From CAWAND01 sp963807065 (GTDB lineage: Bacteria > Chloroflexota > Anaerolineae > Anaerolineales > E44-bin32), in contig CAWDZQ010000003.1 in the NCBI GenBank assembly GCA_963807065.1, positions 496,001 to 560,000 of the forward strand: DNA of 64,000 nucleotides, in the 5' to 3' direction. A program made the position numbers and the translations under genes. Of this stretch, positions 26,177 to 35,071 are shown piece after piece. The notes beneath the pieces were generated by a model that was not told the origin of the DNA, made no database searches, and saw only the letters and a list, made by a program, of their open reading frames with translations. How positions within the stretch are numbered: position 1 is the first letter of the stretch; each line of letters starts with the position of its first letter.

Positions 26177-27247
26177 TTGGACGACTACGAACTCGTCGGT
26201 AACCTTCACACCCACACGGTCTATTCCGATGGCGCCGGCACCCACAAAGACATCGCCCGCGAAGCACTGGAAGCGGGGCTGGATTTTGTGGTTGTCACCG
26301 ACCACAACGTGTACGTGGAAGGGGTGGACGGCTATCACTACCAGGGCGACCGGCGCGTGCTGATCCTGACCGGGGAGGAGATTCACGATCCCAGCCGAAA
26401 ACCGCAGCGAAATCATCTGTTGACCTACGAGGCGCGCCGGGAGCTGTCCACTCAAGCACCGTCGCCGCAGCGGCTCATCAACGCCGTCGGCAAGGCCGGC
26501 GGATTATCGTTTCTGGCCCACCCAGATGACCCGCCTGCCCCGTTGTTCGACGAGGAGTCTCTGTCTTGGGTCAGTTGGGATGTCCACGGTTTCAACGGGC
26601 TGGAAATCTGGAATTTCATGAGCGAGTACAAGGCCCACCTGACATCCTGGCCTGAGGCGATCTACTTCGCCTTTCGTCCGGATCTTATCCCGACCCGCCC
26701 TTCAGTCGAGGTGCTCGGCCGCTGGGACCGCCTCCTGGCCTCCGGCCAGAAAGTCGTGGCGATCGGCGGGGCTGACGCCCATGCGTGGCCCGTGCGCAAG
26801 GGACCATTCAGGCGTGTTGTCTTTCCGTACCGGTACTTGTTCGGCTGTATCAACACCCATGTGCTGGCCCCTACGCCGCCGACGGGCGAAGTCGAGGCCG
26901 ATCGCGGTCTGATTTTCGACAACCTGCGCAAGGGCCGTGCCTTCGTCGCCAATGACAGGCTGGCCCCGTCGCGCGGCTTTCGCTTTACCGCTCAGTCGGG
27001 CCGCGGACTGCACCATATGGGGGACAATGTATCGGCTGGGTTCGGGGTCACTCTCCAGGTTCGGCTCCCAAGTCGAGCCCACGTGCGCCTGATCCTCCAC
27101 GGCCGGGAACTCAGAACATGGGAGGCCTCCTCCTACGCCGTGGCGACCGTGTCTGAGCCGGGAGCCTACCGAATTGAAGCCTCTCTGTGGGGGCACGGCC
27201 GCGCTCGAGGCTGGATCTACAGCAACCCAATCTTCGTCACCGCCTGA
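26177..27247 (+). CDS. PHP-domain metallo-phosphoesterase
   Basis: 356 residues. The PHP motifs are GNLHTHTVYSDG, VVTDHNVYVEG, TGEEIHDP, FLAHPDDP and GGADAHAWP, giving the full set of metal ligands. After the PHP fold (1-~265) a C-terminal beta-rich part (RGLHHMGDNVSAGFGVTLQV, PGAYRIEASLWG) resembles the accessory domain of CehA/McbA-like PHP hydrolases. Substrates for that group are phosphoesters or other hydrolysable small molecules; none can be named here. The TTG start is supported by a weak GAGGA. Third PHP-domain protein in the window. Confidence 0.85.
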   Translation: MDDYELVGNLHTHTVYSDGAGTHKDIAREALEAGLDFVVVTDHNVYVEGVDGYHYQGDRRVLILTGEEIHDPSRKPQRNHLLTYEARRELSTQAPSPQRLINAVGKAGGLSFLAHPDDPPAPLFDEESLSWVSWDVHGFNGLEIWNFMSEYKAHLTSWPEAIYFAFRPDLIPTRPSVEVLGRWDRLLASGQKVVAIGGADAHAWPVRKGPFRRVVFPYRYLFGCINTHVLAPTPPTGEVEADRGLIFDNLRKGRAFVANDRLAPSRGFRFTAQSGRGLHHMGDNVSAGFGVTLQVRLPSRAHVRLILHGRELRTWEASSYAVATVSEPGAYRIEASLWGHGRARGWIYSNPIFVTA

Positions 27248-27269
27248 ATCGGGCGAACCTGCTCCCGCT

Positions 27270-27287
27270 TTGTGAAATCCTTCACAA
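27270..27287. repeat. Palindrome copy 2 (TTGTGA-N6-TCACAA)
   Basis: TTGTGAAATCCTTCACAA, extended to an 11-bp-arm inverted repeat (cgctttgtgaa/ttcacaaagcg, 27267-27291). It lies between the convergent PHP and epimerase genes and supplies the last Leu codon and TGA stop of the epimerase. Its position at gene ends argues against a simple promoter operator; it could also act as a weak terminator. Confidence 0.75.
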
Positions 27288-28229
27288 AGCGCGTAAACCG
27301 TCTTCCAGGCGTGGGACCTCGAGTTCCGGCAGCAGCTCGGTCTTCATCCGGCTCGTATCCATGGCGTGATCCACATGGGCCAGAGCCAGGATGTCACGCG
27401 TCAACGGCGCCGGCGTACGCAAGACCAACGCCGCCAGCTCAACCCACGCGGCCGCGGTGCCGAACGCCCAGGGGGGCAGGCGCCACGGCCGCCGAAATCC
27501 CCAGTGGTCCGCCAGGCGATCGAGGAAGGTCTGGAGCGGCAGAGGACAATCATCGCCCAGGGGATAGATCCCATGTAGGCCCGGCCTAAAAACGGCCGCC
27601 TCCAATCCTCGCAGAAAATCCGCCAGGGCGATGAAGTGGTACCAGGTCGGGCTCGGCCAGATCGCCATCAGCCGCTTGGCCAGCAGCCATCGGGCGGCTT
27701 CGATCAGCTTCACACCCGGGCCGTACACCACGCCGGATCGAACGACCACCGGCTCGACCCGCGTTCCCTCGGTCATCGAGAAGAGTTGACGTTCCGCCGC
27801 CAGGCGCGTTTGGGCATGCACACTCACCGGCCGCCCGTCGAGGCCCCCCATGGCTGGGTGGGCTGGCGTGCTCGGGCCCTCCACCTGGGGAAAGGACACA
27901 AAGACCAAGCGGGCAACATCGGATCTGGCGGCCGCCCGGACGAGATTCTCCATGTAGCCGATGTTGGTTTCAGCCAGGAATTTCGCCGGCCGCGGGGCGA
28001 ACAACATCCCCGCCAGATGCACGGCCACATCGGCGCCTTGGAGCGCCGGAGACAGGCTGGCAGGATCACCCAAATCCGCCTGGGTCAGAAACACTCCGGG
28101 GTGATCCGCCAGCTGCCGGGGCGGCCGATGACGGTGCCACATCAGGTTCAACTCATAACCCTTTGCCAGCAAGTGCTGGCTGAGCAGACCTCCCAGGTTG
28201 CCCCCGGCCCCACAGATGAGGATTCTCAC
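27282..28229 (-). CDS. NAD-dependent epimerase/dehydratase family protein
   Basis: About 315 residues, extended short-chain dehydrogenase fold. The N-terminal VRILICGAGGNLGGLLSQHL shows the GxxGxxG dinucleotide-binding turn, followed by DVAVHLAGMLFA and a Val/Ser-rich strand at RLVFVSFPQVEG. The canonical YxxxK is not obvious (the QTRLAAERQLF segment occupies its place), so the protein may be an atypical SDR of the NmrA/complex I 39-kDa type that binds NAD(P) without classical catalysis. The GTG at 28229 with GAGG five bases upstream is preferred over 28235. Confidence 0.8.
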   Translation of the reverse strand: MRILICGAGGNLGGLLSQHLLAKGYELNLMWHRHRPPRQLADHPGVFLTQADLGDPASLSPALQGADVAVHLAGMLFAPRPAKFLAETNIGYMENLVRAAARSDVARLVFVSFPQVEGPSTPAHPAMGGLDGRPVSVHAQTRLAAERQLFSMTEGTRVEPVVVRSGVVYGPGVKLIEAARWLLAKRLMAIWPSPTWYHFIALADFLRGLEAAVFRPGLHGIYPLGDDCPLPLQTFLDRLADHWGFRRPWRLPPWAFGTAAAWVELAALVLRTPAPLTRDILALAHVDHAMDTSRMKTELLPELEVPRLEDGLRAL

Positions 28230-28328
28230 ATACACCTCGTCGTCGGCTGCGGCTCGCGAGTCAAACCGCGTAGTGCATGATGGTAGAATAGTCGCGTTCC
28301 GTTTCCAAACTCCCTGTCAGGTCCTAGC

Positions 28329-30374
28329 ATGCCAGACTTTCAGTTGCAGGCCCCCTACCAGCCGATGGGCGACCAGCCGGCGGCCATCGAACAATTGGTC
28401 ACCGGGCTCACGCGCGGCGACAAACATCAAGTCCTCCTGGGCGCCACCGGGACAGGCAAGACCTTCGCCATGGCCAGCATCATCCACCAGGTGCAGCGAC
28501 CGACCCTGGTCATAGCCCACAACAAGACGCTGGCAGCACAGCTGTACGCTGAGTTCAAGGACTTCTTCCCCAAGAACGCCGTCGAGTACTTCGTCTCGTA
28601 CTACGACTACTATCAACCCGAGGCCTACGTCCCCCAGCACGACCTGTACATCGAGAAAGAAACCGAGATCAACGAGGAGATCGACCGTCTGCGGCTCTCG
28701 GCCTCGACTTCGGTCATGTCTCGCCGAGATGTGGTGGTGGTGGCCTCCGTCTCCTGCATTTACGGCATCGGGAGCCCCGAGGCCTATGGGCGTGTCGTGG
28801 TCCATCTGAAGCGCGGCGGCCTCTATCGCCGCCGGGCCGTGCTGCGCCAGCTGGTTGAGAGTCACTACGAGCGCAATGACCTCGAACTTCGGCCGGGTGT
28901 CTTCCGCGTGCGCGGCGACACCCTGGAGGTCGTGCCAGCCTACGAAGACAAGGGCTACCGCATGGAATTCTTCGGTGAGGAGCTGGACCGCATCGTCGAG
29001 GTGGACACACTCACGGGAGAGATTCTGAACGAGCGCGATGAAGTCGCCATCTATCCTGCCAAGCACTTCATCACCGAAGAAGAAAAGCTGAAGGCCGCCA
29101 TCCATGACATTCAAGCCGAGCTCGCAGACAGGCTGAGCTATCTCCGCTCTCAGGAGAAGCTTCTAGAAGCCCAACGCCTCGAGCAGCGGACACACTACGA
29201 TCTCGAAATGCTAAAGGAGGTCGGCTACTGCTCCGGGATCGAGAACTACTCCAGGCATTTGGACCAGCGCCCGGCCGGTTCTCCGCCCTGGACCTTGATG
29301 GACTACTTCCCGCCCGATTTCCTGTTGGTGATCGACGAGTCACATATGACCGTGCCGCAGATTCGGGGGATGTACGCCGGCGACCTGTCGCGTAAGCAAA
29401 ACCTGGTCGACTACGGCTTTCGCCTGCCTTCGGCCCTGGATAATCGACCGTTGAATTTCGATGAGTTCACGTCACGCATTGGCCAGGTCATCTACACCTC
29501 GGCCACGCCCGGACCCTACGAACTCCAAATCGCCGACCAGGTCGTCGAACAGATCATCCGCCCCACCGGATTGGTCGATCCGCAGGTCGAGGTCCGCCCG
29601 GTCGAAGGTCAGATCGACGACCTGTTGGGGGAGATCCAGCACAGGCTCGGTGTCGGGGAACGCGTCCTGGTCACAACCCTCACCAAGCGGATGGCCGAAG
29701 ACCTGGCCGACTACCTGATTGAGCTCGGGATCAAGGTTCACTACCTGCACTCGGAGATCGACACCATCGAGCGGGTCGAAATCCTGCGCGACCTTCGTTT
29801 GGGCATCTATGACGTCGTCGTAGGCATCAATCTGCTCCGGGAAGGACTTGACCTGCCCGAAGTCTCGCTGGTCGCCATTCTTGACGCCGACAAGGAGGGC
29901 TTTCTCCGATCCGGCACATCGCTGGTGCAGACAATTGGCCGTGCGGCGCGTCACATCAATGGACGTGTGATCATGTATGCCGACCGGGTCACAGATTCGA
30001 TGCGCTTTGCCCTCGATGAGACAGAGCGGCGGCGAGACAAGCAGATGGCGTTCAATCAAGAACACGGGATCGAGCCGGTCAGCATTATCAAGGCCGTGCG
30101 CGATCTCACCGATCAAATGACCGCCCGCGCCGTTGCCGAAACCCAAGCCGAGTACGCCGGCCTGACACCGGCCCAGCTCCCGCGCGATGAACTCGCCAAA
30201 CTGATCAAGAGCCTCGAGGACGAGATGCGCGCCGCCGCCGCTGCCCTTGAATTCGAGAAGGCGGCCGCGCTGCGCGATCAGATCTACGAGTTTCGGGAAG
30301 CCCTCGCCGAGAAGGAGAACTGGAAACCCTGGGAGCGGGCGCGGGCTATGGCCGGGAGAGATGCGCCCCTCTGA
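28329..30374 (+). CDS. uvrB: Excinuclease ABC subunit B
   Basis: 681 residues, full length. UvrB verifies DNA damage and loads UvrC in nucleotide excision repair. Walker A GATGTGKT (38-45), the beta-hairpin segment YYDYYQPEAYVPQHDLY (~92-108), DE-box VIDESH, the LREGLDLPEVSLVAILDAD helicase motif, QTIGRAARH (motif VI) and a C-terminal UVR domain (LEFEKAAALRDQIYEFREAL) are all intact. The ATG is chosen as the conserved N-terminus (MPDFQLQAPYQPMGDQPAAI). It is divergent from the epimerase and followed by a hairpin. Confidence 0.98.
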   Translation: MPDFQLQAPYQPMGDQPAAIEQLVTGLTRGDKHQVLLGATGTGKTFAMASIIHQVQRPTLVIAHNKTLAAQLYAEFKDFFPKNAVEYFVSYYDYYQPEAYVPQHDLYIEKETEINEEIDRLRLSASTSVMSRRDVVVVASVSCIYGIGSPEAYGRVVVHLKRGGLYRRRAVLRQLVESHYERNDLELRPGVFRVRGDTLEVVPAYEDKGYRMEFFGEELDRIVEVDTLTGEILNERDEVAIYPAKHFITEEEKLKAAIHDIQAELADRLSYLRSQEKLLEAQRLEQRTHYDLEMLKEVGYCSGIENYSRHLDQRPAGSPPWTLMDYFPPDFLLVIDESHMTVPQIRGMYAGDLSRKQNLVDYGFRLPSALDNRPLNFDEFTSRIGQVIYTSATPGPYELQIADQVVEQIIRPTGLVDPQVEVRPVEGQIDDLLGEIQHRLGVGERVLVTTLTKRMAEDLADYLIELGIKVHYLHSEIDTIERVEILRDLRLGIYDVVVGINLLREGLDLPEVSLVAILDADKEGFLRSGTSLVQTIGRAARHINGRVIMYADRVTDSMRFALDETERRRDKQMAFNQEHGIEPVSIIKAVRDLTDQMTARAVAETQAEYAGLTPAQLPRDELAKLIKSLEDEMRAAAAALEFEKAAALRDQIYEFREALAEKENWKPWERARAMAGRDAPL

Positions 30375-30421
30375 CATTGGACGCCCGGTCGCCTACGTCT
30401 AGACTCTGGCTCACGAGAAAC

Positions 30422-30446
30422 AAGGGACCCTTTATGGCGGTCCCTT
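30422..30446 (+). terminator. Hairpin after uvrB
   Basis: An 8-bp perfect stem (aagggacc/ggtccctt) with a 9-base loop lies 47 bases past the uvrB stop; the downstream arm ends in TT followed by CATG, so the U-tract is short. Confidence 0.55.
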
Positions 30447-30551
30447 CATGTTGCGCCCAACAGGATCTGTAAGGTTTCCGTAAAGACGCATTCGGGCTCA
30501 GATGAGCCATGATGTAGGTACATTCGGCTAGGCGTGATGAGGTGCAACAAG

Positions 30552-30707
30552 ATGAAGTTACTTTTCTGTCGCTGTGGATACTGTCGAATGCAGAATCGCA
30601 GGGTTTGGTCCGGGGTTGTCAGCCTGATCGGCGCCATCGTCTGGCTGATATCCCCGACGCCGTCACTCAGGACGGTGCATGTACCGGTCGAAGACGAACA
30701 ACCCTAG
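30552..30707 (+). CDS. 51-residue Cys-rich small membrane protein
   Basis: A short open frame below usual gene-calling limits. It begins MKLLFCRCGYCRMQNRR and continues with one hydrophobic segment (VWSGVVSLIGAIVWLISP), ending in an acidic tail (VPVEDEQP). AGGTG lies seven bases before the ATG, and an intrinsic terminator follows 85 bases after the stop. Three Cys within six residues (CRCGYC) next to Arg residues suggest a metal or redox site at the cytoplasmic face, by the positive-inside rule. I do not recognise a family. The combination of ribosome site, membrane helix and own terminator supports a real gene. Confidence 0.5.
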   Translation: MKLLFCRCGYCRMQNRRVWSGVVSLIGAIVWLISPTPSLRTVHVPVEDEQP

Positions 30708-30792
30708 ACGCGTCTCTGGGCTCGGGGCCTCTCCCTCGAGCATCGGCCTGCTGACACTATCCAAGCCTGCCACATTAGCCAGTCAGGCCCTG

Positions 30793-30814
30793 CCGCAGCT
30801 CCTCGGAGCTGCGG
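30793..30814 (+). terminator. Intrinsic terminator downstream of the small membrane protein gene
   Basis: A 10-bp perfect stem (ccgcagctcc/ggagctgcgg) with a 2-base central TC is followed by TTTGTTTGTTG. It is well formed on the plus strand and lies ahead of the aldehyde dehydrogenase-like gene. Confidence 0.75.
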
Positions 30815-30919
30815 TTTGTTTGTTGTCCCGACCATAGTCCGGGCTGGGATGTGACGGGTGGTATCATGCTGTGTCAGCCCGCATTCCCCGTTTGACAGAA
30901 GCCACCAGGACGGCATGCC

Positions 30920-32683
30920 ATGGCCGCTGAACCCCTAAAGAGACAGGTGCGGAGGGCGCGATCCAGCGTCGGGTCCCCAGCGTTTCCAGCCCCCGCCCCC
31001 CAGCATGAACCAGACTCGGCCGAAGCGATGGATCAAGCCATACAGGCGTTGAAGGCTCGCAAAGAAGCCTGGGCCGAGCTGCCCATCCGTCAGCGGATTG
31101 ACCTGCTGCGGGCGGTTCAAGAAACGCACGCAGCCGTCGGTGAGCGCTGGGTTGCTGCCTGTGTTGAGGCCAAGGCGCTGCGGCCAGGAAGTTTCGCCGA
31201 AGGTGAGGAATGGATCATCTTCGTGATGGGAATGCGCGCCCTTAGTCATTTGAAACGGAGCCTGCAGGACATTGAAAAGACCGGACGGCCAGGCATCCCG
31301 GGGGGGCTGCGCACCGACTCTGAGGGACGGACAGTGGCGCGCGTCTTCCCCGCGCACTGGTCCGACCGCCTGCTCTACAGAGGCATTACATCCGACGTCT
31401 GGATGGCGCCAGGCGTCACCCCCGAGAACGTGCAAGAAGGACAAGCTTGGGCCTACCGCGAGCCTGGCTCTGGCCAGCTGGCCCTGGTCCTTGCTGCCGG
31501 AAACCTGTCGATCCTGCCTCTGTTGGATGCCCTTGACCACTTGTTCGTCAAGAACCAGGTTGTCCTGTTGAAGACCAATCCGGTGGACGACTACCTGGAC
31601 CCGATTCTGGCGGATGCGCTGCGGCCCCTCATCGAGGCCGGCTACTTGCAGATGGTTGCCGGCGGCGGCGCTCAGGGGGAGTACCTTACCCGCCACCCAG
31701 ACGTGGACAGCATCCATATGACGGGCTCCGACAAGACCTTCAACAGGATCGTGTTCGGGGAGACGCCGAACTCACCCGATGGGCCCTTCGAGCCCGAGAT
31801 CACGAAGGAAGTCTCGGCTGAACTCGGAAACGTGACGCCTCTGATCATCGTGCCCGGTCCATGGACGCGTGACGATCTCCGACACAAAGCAGCCCAGGTT
31901 GCATCATGGTTGGTGATCAACGCTTCGTTCAACTGCCTCTCGCCTCGCATCGTCATCCAGCACGCCGAATGGCCATTGCGAGAGGCGTTCCTGACCGAGC
32001 TGGAAGACGTGTTCGCCAGCACACCACCGCGCAAGGCCTACTATCCCGGCGCTCAAGAACGACATAAGCGCTTCGTCGAAAGTCACGACGACGTCCGACA
32101 ATTCGGACGCGCCGAGGACGGTCGACTGCCCTGGACGGTGATCCGGGGAATCAACCCCGGAAACCCAGACGATATGGCGTTTCGAAGCGAAGTCTTCTGC
32201 AGCGTGCTGAGCGAGACGGCGCTGCACGCGGACTCAGTCTCCGCATTCATCGATCAGGCGGTAGGATTCGCCAACCACCAGTTGTGGGGCACGCTCATCG
32301 CCAGCCTCTTCGTCCACCCGCGCAGTCTGGCCGATCCCGCCATCCGGGCAGCGGTCGAACGCGCCCTGGCTGACCTGCGCTATGGCACCGTTTGCCTCAA
32401 CCTGCGCGGGGAGTACGGGTACTACCCCCTCCTCTCCCCCTGGGGTGGCGCTCCCGGCAGTCCGCTGAACGATATCCAGTCTGGACGGGGGGTAATCAAC
32501 AACCCTCTCATGTTCAAGTCAAGCCAAAAATCCATCGTGCGGGGCCCCTTCCGACAGTGGCCGGACCCCTTCCTGGTGACGGCCGAACACACCCTCGAGT
32601 TCGGCAGGGCATTGTATGATTTCGAGCGTACGCATTCCCTGGCCAAGCTGCCCAGGGTGCTCTGGTCCGCCTTGCTTGGATGA
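30920..32683 (+). CDS. Aldehyde dehydrogenase-superfamily protein
   Basis: 587 residues, longer than a typical ALDH (~480-500). The N-terminus is basic and Pro-rich. The ALDH fold is indicated by LALVLAAGNLSILPLLDALDHL (cofactor site), VVLLKTNP, IHMTGSDKTFN, EVSAELGNVTPLIIVPGPW (the ELG position of the general-base Glu) and NASFNCLSPRIVIQH with the probable catalytic Cys. The usual GGKSP and GQxC forms are altered, so the acyl substrate may be unusual; acyl-CoA or acyl-phosphate reductases are possible. The ATG at 30920 follows AGGA. It may form a unit with the lipoprotein gene 107 bases downstream, but nothing ties their functions. Confidence 0.78.
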   Translation: MAAEPLKRQVRRARSSVGSPAFPAPAPQHEPDSAEAMDQAIQALKARKEAWAELPIRQRIDLLRAVQETHAAVGERWVAACVEAKALRPGSFAEGEEWIIFVMGMRALSHLKRSLQDIEKTGRPGIPGGLRTDSEGRTVARVFPAHWSDRLLYRGITSDVWMAPGVTPENVQEGQAWAYREPGSGQLALVLAAGNLSILPLLDALDHLFVKNQVVLLKTNPVDDYLDPILADALRPLIEAGYLQMVAGGGAQGEYLTRHPDVDSIHMTGSDKTFNRIVFGETPNSPDGPFEPEITKEVSAELGNVTPLIIVPGPWTRDDLRHKAAQVASWLVINASFNCLSPRIVIQHAEWPLREAFLTELEDVFASTPPRKAYYPGAQERHKRFVESHDDVRQFGRAEDGRLPWTVIRGINPGNPDDMAFRSEVFCSVLSETALHADSVSAFIDQAVGFANHQLWGTLIASLFVHPRSLADPAIRAAVERALADLRYGTVCLNLRGEYGYYPLLSPWGGAPGSPLNDIQSGRGVINNPLMFKSSQKSIVRGPFRQWPDPFLVTAEHTLEFGRALYDFERTHSLAKLPRVLWSALLG

Positions 32684-32790
32684 CGCGGAGGATTGGACCG
32701 CCGTCGGTTGTGTAACGAACCAGGGCGGGTTGGTGATATCCAAGTGACGATTCGACCTCAAGAAATGACGGGGAAAGGACGGCTCACCTG

Positions 32791-33534
32791 ATGAGACGGC
32801 GCGGGTTGGTGATCCTCTTGCTGTCGGCGGCATTGGCCGGCTGCAGCATGGAGGCCGCCACTCAGGTCAACCATGACGGATCAGGAAATCTGTCCACAGC
32901 CATTGGGCTGACGCCGGCCGACGAAGCAGGGCTGGCTGATCTTGGCGGGGGAACGAGCCAAGATTTCTGCAAGCAGGTCGAAGACAGAACCAGACTTCCA
33001 TCCGGGGGCACGATCAAGGAAGAGCAGCGTGACGGCGCGACTTGGTGCGTGGCTGAGGTTCCCTATCAGGATTTGAATCAGCTGCACGATCTCTACCAAC
33101 AGATCGGGAATATCGACATTCGCCAACTGCAGCTCGCCGACGGCGAGTTCCTCTACGACGTGGTCATCGACCTCTCGGACCTTTCAGCCGAGGGTGTGGA
33201 CCCGACCCTGCTCGACTCATTGCAGTTGGCAATCGATTGGAAGCTGACGCTGCCTGGTGACGTCGGCGACAACAACGCCGATCAGGCGCAGGGCGGAACG
33301 CTGGTGTGGCATCTGCAAACGGGACAGGTGAACCACTTGCACGCCCAAAGTCGACTTACCAGCCCAACGGATCAGTCGGGGCCGACCTTGCCCGGCCTGA
33401 CGACCTCAGGCGTACCCAGCCTGCTGTGGATCATCGGGCTGGTGCTCGTGTGCCTCCTCGGCCTGGTACTGCTGGGGGCGCTGGTTGTCGTCCTGATCAC
33501 TCGCTCGCGCCGCGGCCCCGGCGCCGGTACGTGA
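32791..33534 (+). CDS. LppM-like (DUF3153-type) membrane-anchored lipoprotein
   Basis: 247 residues. A lipoprotein signal with lipobox LAGC (MRRRGLVILLLSAALAGC) starts a domain of ~180 residues with MEAATQVNHDGSGNLSTAIGL, resembling LppM/DUF3153 proteins, where a 'beta-strand, dG-G' pattern is conserved. Two Cys (DFCKQV and TWCVAEV) could form a disulfide. A C-terminal membrane helix (LLWIIGLVLVCLLGLVLLGAL) ends in positively charged residues. It is therefore anchored at both ends and lies outside the cell. GGGAAAGG precedes the ATG. The function is unknown. Confidence 0.75.
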   Translation: MRRRGLVILLLSAALAGCSMEAATQVNHDGSGNLSTAIGLTPADEAGLADLGGGTSQDFCKQVEDRTRLPSGGTIKEEQRDGATWCVAEVPYQDLNQLHDLYQQIGNIDIRQLQLADGEFLYDVVIDLSDLSAEGVDPTLLDSLQLAIDWKLTLPGDVGDNNADQAQGGTLVWHLQTGQVNHLHAQSRLTSPTDQSGPTLPGLTTSGVPSLLWIIGLVLVCLLGLVLLGALVVVLITRSRRGPGAGT

Positions 33535-33568
33535 TACACCAGCGAACCGTGTGGAGACGTCCTGATCT

Positions 33569-34000
33569 TCAGTCCTCCAGGCGGTAGGTTGTGGTCAGTT
33601 CGGCCGTTTTCTTGAGCATGGCCGAAACCGAGCAGTACTTTCCCTCGGACAACTCAATCGCCCGCGCCACGGCGGCCGGATCCACCCCTTCTCCTCTGAC
33701 GACGTACTCGACTTGGATCTTGGTGTAGACATTCGGAGGATCCGTGGCCTGAACGCCTCGCGTGTGAACTTCAAATCCGGTGACCGGCTGCCGCTTCTTC
33801 TTGAGGATGGATATGACATCCATCCCGGTGCAGCCGGCAAGCGCCACCAGGAGCAGGTCGGTCGGCTTGGCCGACATCTCTTCTTTGCCGGGCTCGGGTT
33901 GAGAGTTGAGCGCCATCTCAAATCCGGAATTCGTTATCGCATCGAACGCCAGCCCATCCTTCCACGTGACACTGCCTTGCTTCCAACCCGTCTCTGACAC
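33569..34000 (-). CDS. OsmC/Ohr-family peroxiredoxin-like protein
   Basis: 143 residues with the OsmC fold: VTWKDGLAFDAITNSGFEM, then SAKPTDLLLVALAGCTGMDVISILKKKRQPV carrying the first Cys, and EGKYCSVSAMLKKTAELTTTYRL with the second. The Cys pair and the Glu-Arg network suggest thiol-dependent reduction of organic hydroperoxides, although many YhfA-type members are not proven enzymes. The GTG at 34000 with AAGGAGA before it is preferred to the longer frame. Its upstream neighbour on the same strand is a disulfide oxidoreductase, so the pair probably forms a thiol-redox unit. Confidence 0.9.
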   Translation of the reverse strand: MSETGWKQGSVTWKDGLAFDAITNSGFEMALNSQPEPGKEEMSAKPTDLLLVALAGCTGMDVISILKKKRQPVTGFEVHTRGVQATDPPNVYTKIQVEYVVRGEGVDPAAVARAIELSEGKYCSVSAMLKKTAELTTTYRLED

Positions 34001-34031
34001 ACTTCTCTCCTTAATTGTTGGGCACACGCCC

Positions 34032-34691
34032 TTACGCCGGTAGCCTGGCGCCTTCGAGTACCTTGGGGAGCAGAACTGCCTCGGGAACGGCGCCTTCGAC
34101 ATGGACCAGGCCGTTGATCACAGTACGCGGCACGCCCATCACACCGAACTTCTGGGCCAGTTCCGGGAACTCCATAGCCTCAACCATGTCTGCCTTCACC
34201 CACGAACTGTGGAACGCCATTTGGTGGGCAAGGTGTACGGCGCCCGGACAATAGGGGCAGGTTGGGGTGACGAAGACCTGAATATGCACCGGTCCATCGA
34301 GATCATCCAGGGCAGCACGAGTGGCCACGCTCAAGCCCGACTTTCCCGATCCCACCATGATGATATCTTGAATCAGTGAACTGAATTCATAGCCGGAAGG
34401 AATGCCGAAGTACCGAATGCCGTAGTCCTTCGGATCCAAGTCGCCGGCCAGGACGGCCATGCCGGGCGCCCGGTCAATCTCATAGCTCTCGGCCTGCCCT
34501 TCCGAGCCAGCCAGATCGATGATGTCGACCGAAATCTGAGGGGACAATGCGGCCAGCTCATCAAGGATCTGGCGCGTTTCGGAACATGTGGGGCACTCAT
34601 CCGCCACAGCGAGCATGAGCTTCACCGGCCGGTTGATCGCCCCAAACATCTCCAACAGGGCATCCCGATCCTGGTTGGACAGCAACGACAT
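34032..34691 (-). CDS. Protein disulfide oxidoreductase with two thioredoxin folds (PDO/glutaredoxin-like)
   Basis: 219 residues made of two thioredoxin-like units. The first has ADECPTCSETRQI (CPTC) and the second TPTCPYCPGAVHLAH (CPYC); each is followed by a cis-Pro loop, GMAVL in the first and GVPRTVINGLVHVEG in the second. Only the second CPYC looks like a classic active site, though both have the Cys pair. This architecture is known in archaeal PDO and Chloroflexota/Thermus relatives that pair with thioredoxin reductase. The ATG at 34691 has GGAGG five bases upstream. OsmC follows 31 bases downstream. Confidence 0.9.
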   Translation of the reverse strand: MSLLSNQDRDALLEMFGAINRPVKLMLAVADECPTCSETRQILDELAALSPQISVDIIDLAGSEGQAESYEIDRAPGMAVLAGDLDPKDYGIRYFGIPSGYEFSSLIQDIIMVGSGKSGLSVATRAALDDLDGPVHIQVFVTPTCPYCPGAVHLAHQMAFHSSWVKADMVEAMEFPELAQKFGVMGVPRTVINGLVHVEGAVPEAVLLPKVLEGARLPA

Positions 34692-34801
34692 GACAACCTC
34701 CATGGGCTGGACGGCAGCGGGGATTCCCCCGCGCCGGCGGCGGCTTCTCTAACCCTTGGATGCCTTGATTTGGTTGAAAGTTACACGAAGCGTGGTGTGG
34801 A

Positions 34802-35071
34802 TTACGTGTCCGATCGAGGTGATGTGCAGCCTTCGGATTCCAAAGTCTCCCACAACCGGTGAAGCGCGCCGGCCGGTATCTCGACGCGGCCCGCCTTGCG
34901 GTACAGGACGAGCGTCTTGCGCGTCGTGTCCACCATCAGGCGGCAATCGTCGCATTCCGCCAGGTGGCCTTCGATTTGATCACAGATGGATTGTTCGAGG
35001 TCTCCGTCCAGATAATCGGACAATTTGGCCAGCAGCGCCTGGCATTCCGGAGTCGAATGGGTGTGAGTCAT
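34802..35071 (-). CDS. Zinc-finger anti-sigma factor
   Basis: 89 residues with the zf-HC2 (ZAS) pattern: PECQALLAKLSDYLDGDL followed by HLAECDDC (H-x3-C-x2-C). There is no membrane helix in the C-terminal part, so it is a soluble ZAS-type anti-sigma, consistent with redox or zinc sensing in the cytoplasm. Its start overlaps the sigma factor stop by 4 bases, so the pair is translationally coupled and made in step. The thiol-redox genes immediately downstream (PDO, OsmC) make an oxidative or disulfide-stress regulon likely, by analogy with SigR/RsrA; this is inference. Confidence 0.85.
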   Translation of the reverse strand: MTHTHSTPECQALLAKLSDYLDGDLEQSICDQIEGHLAECDDCRLMVDTTRKTLVLYRKAGRVEIPAGALHRLWETLESEGCTSPRSDT

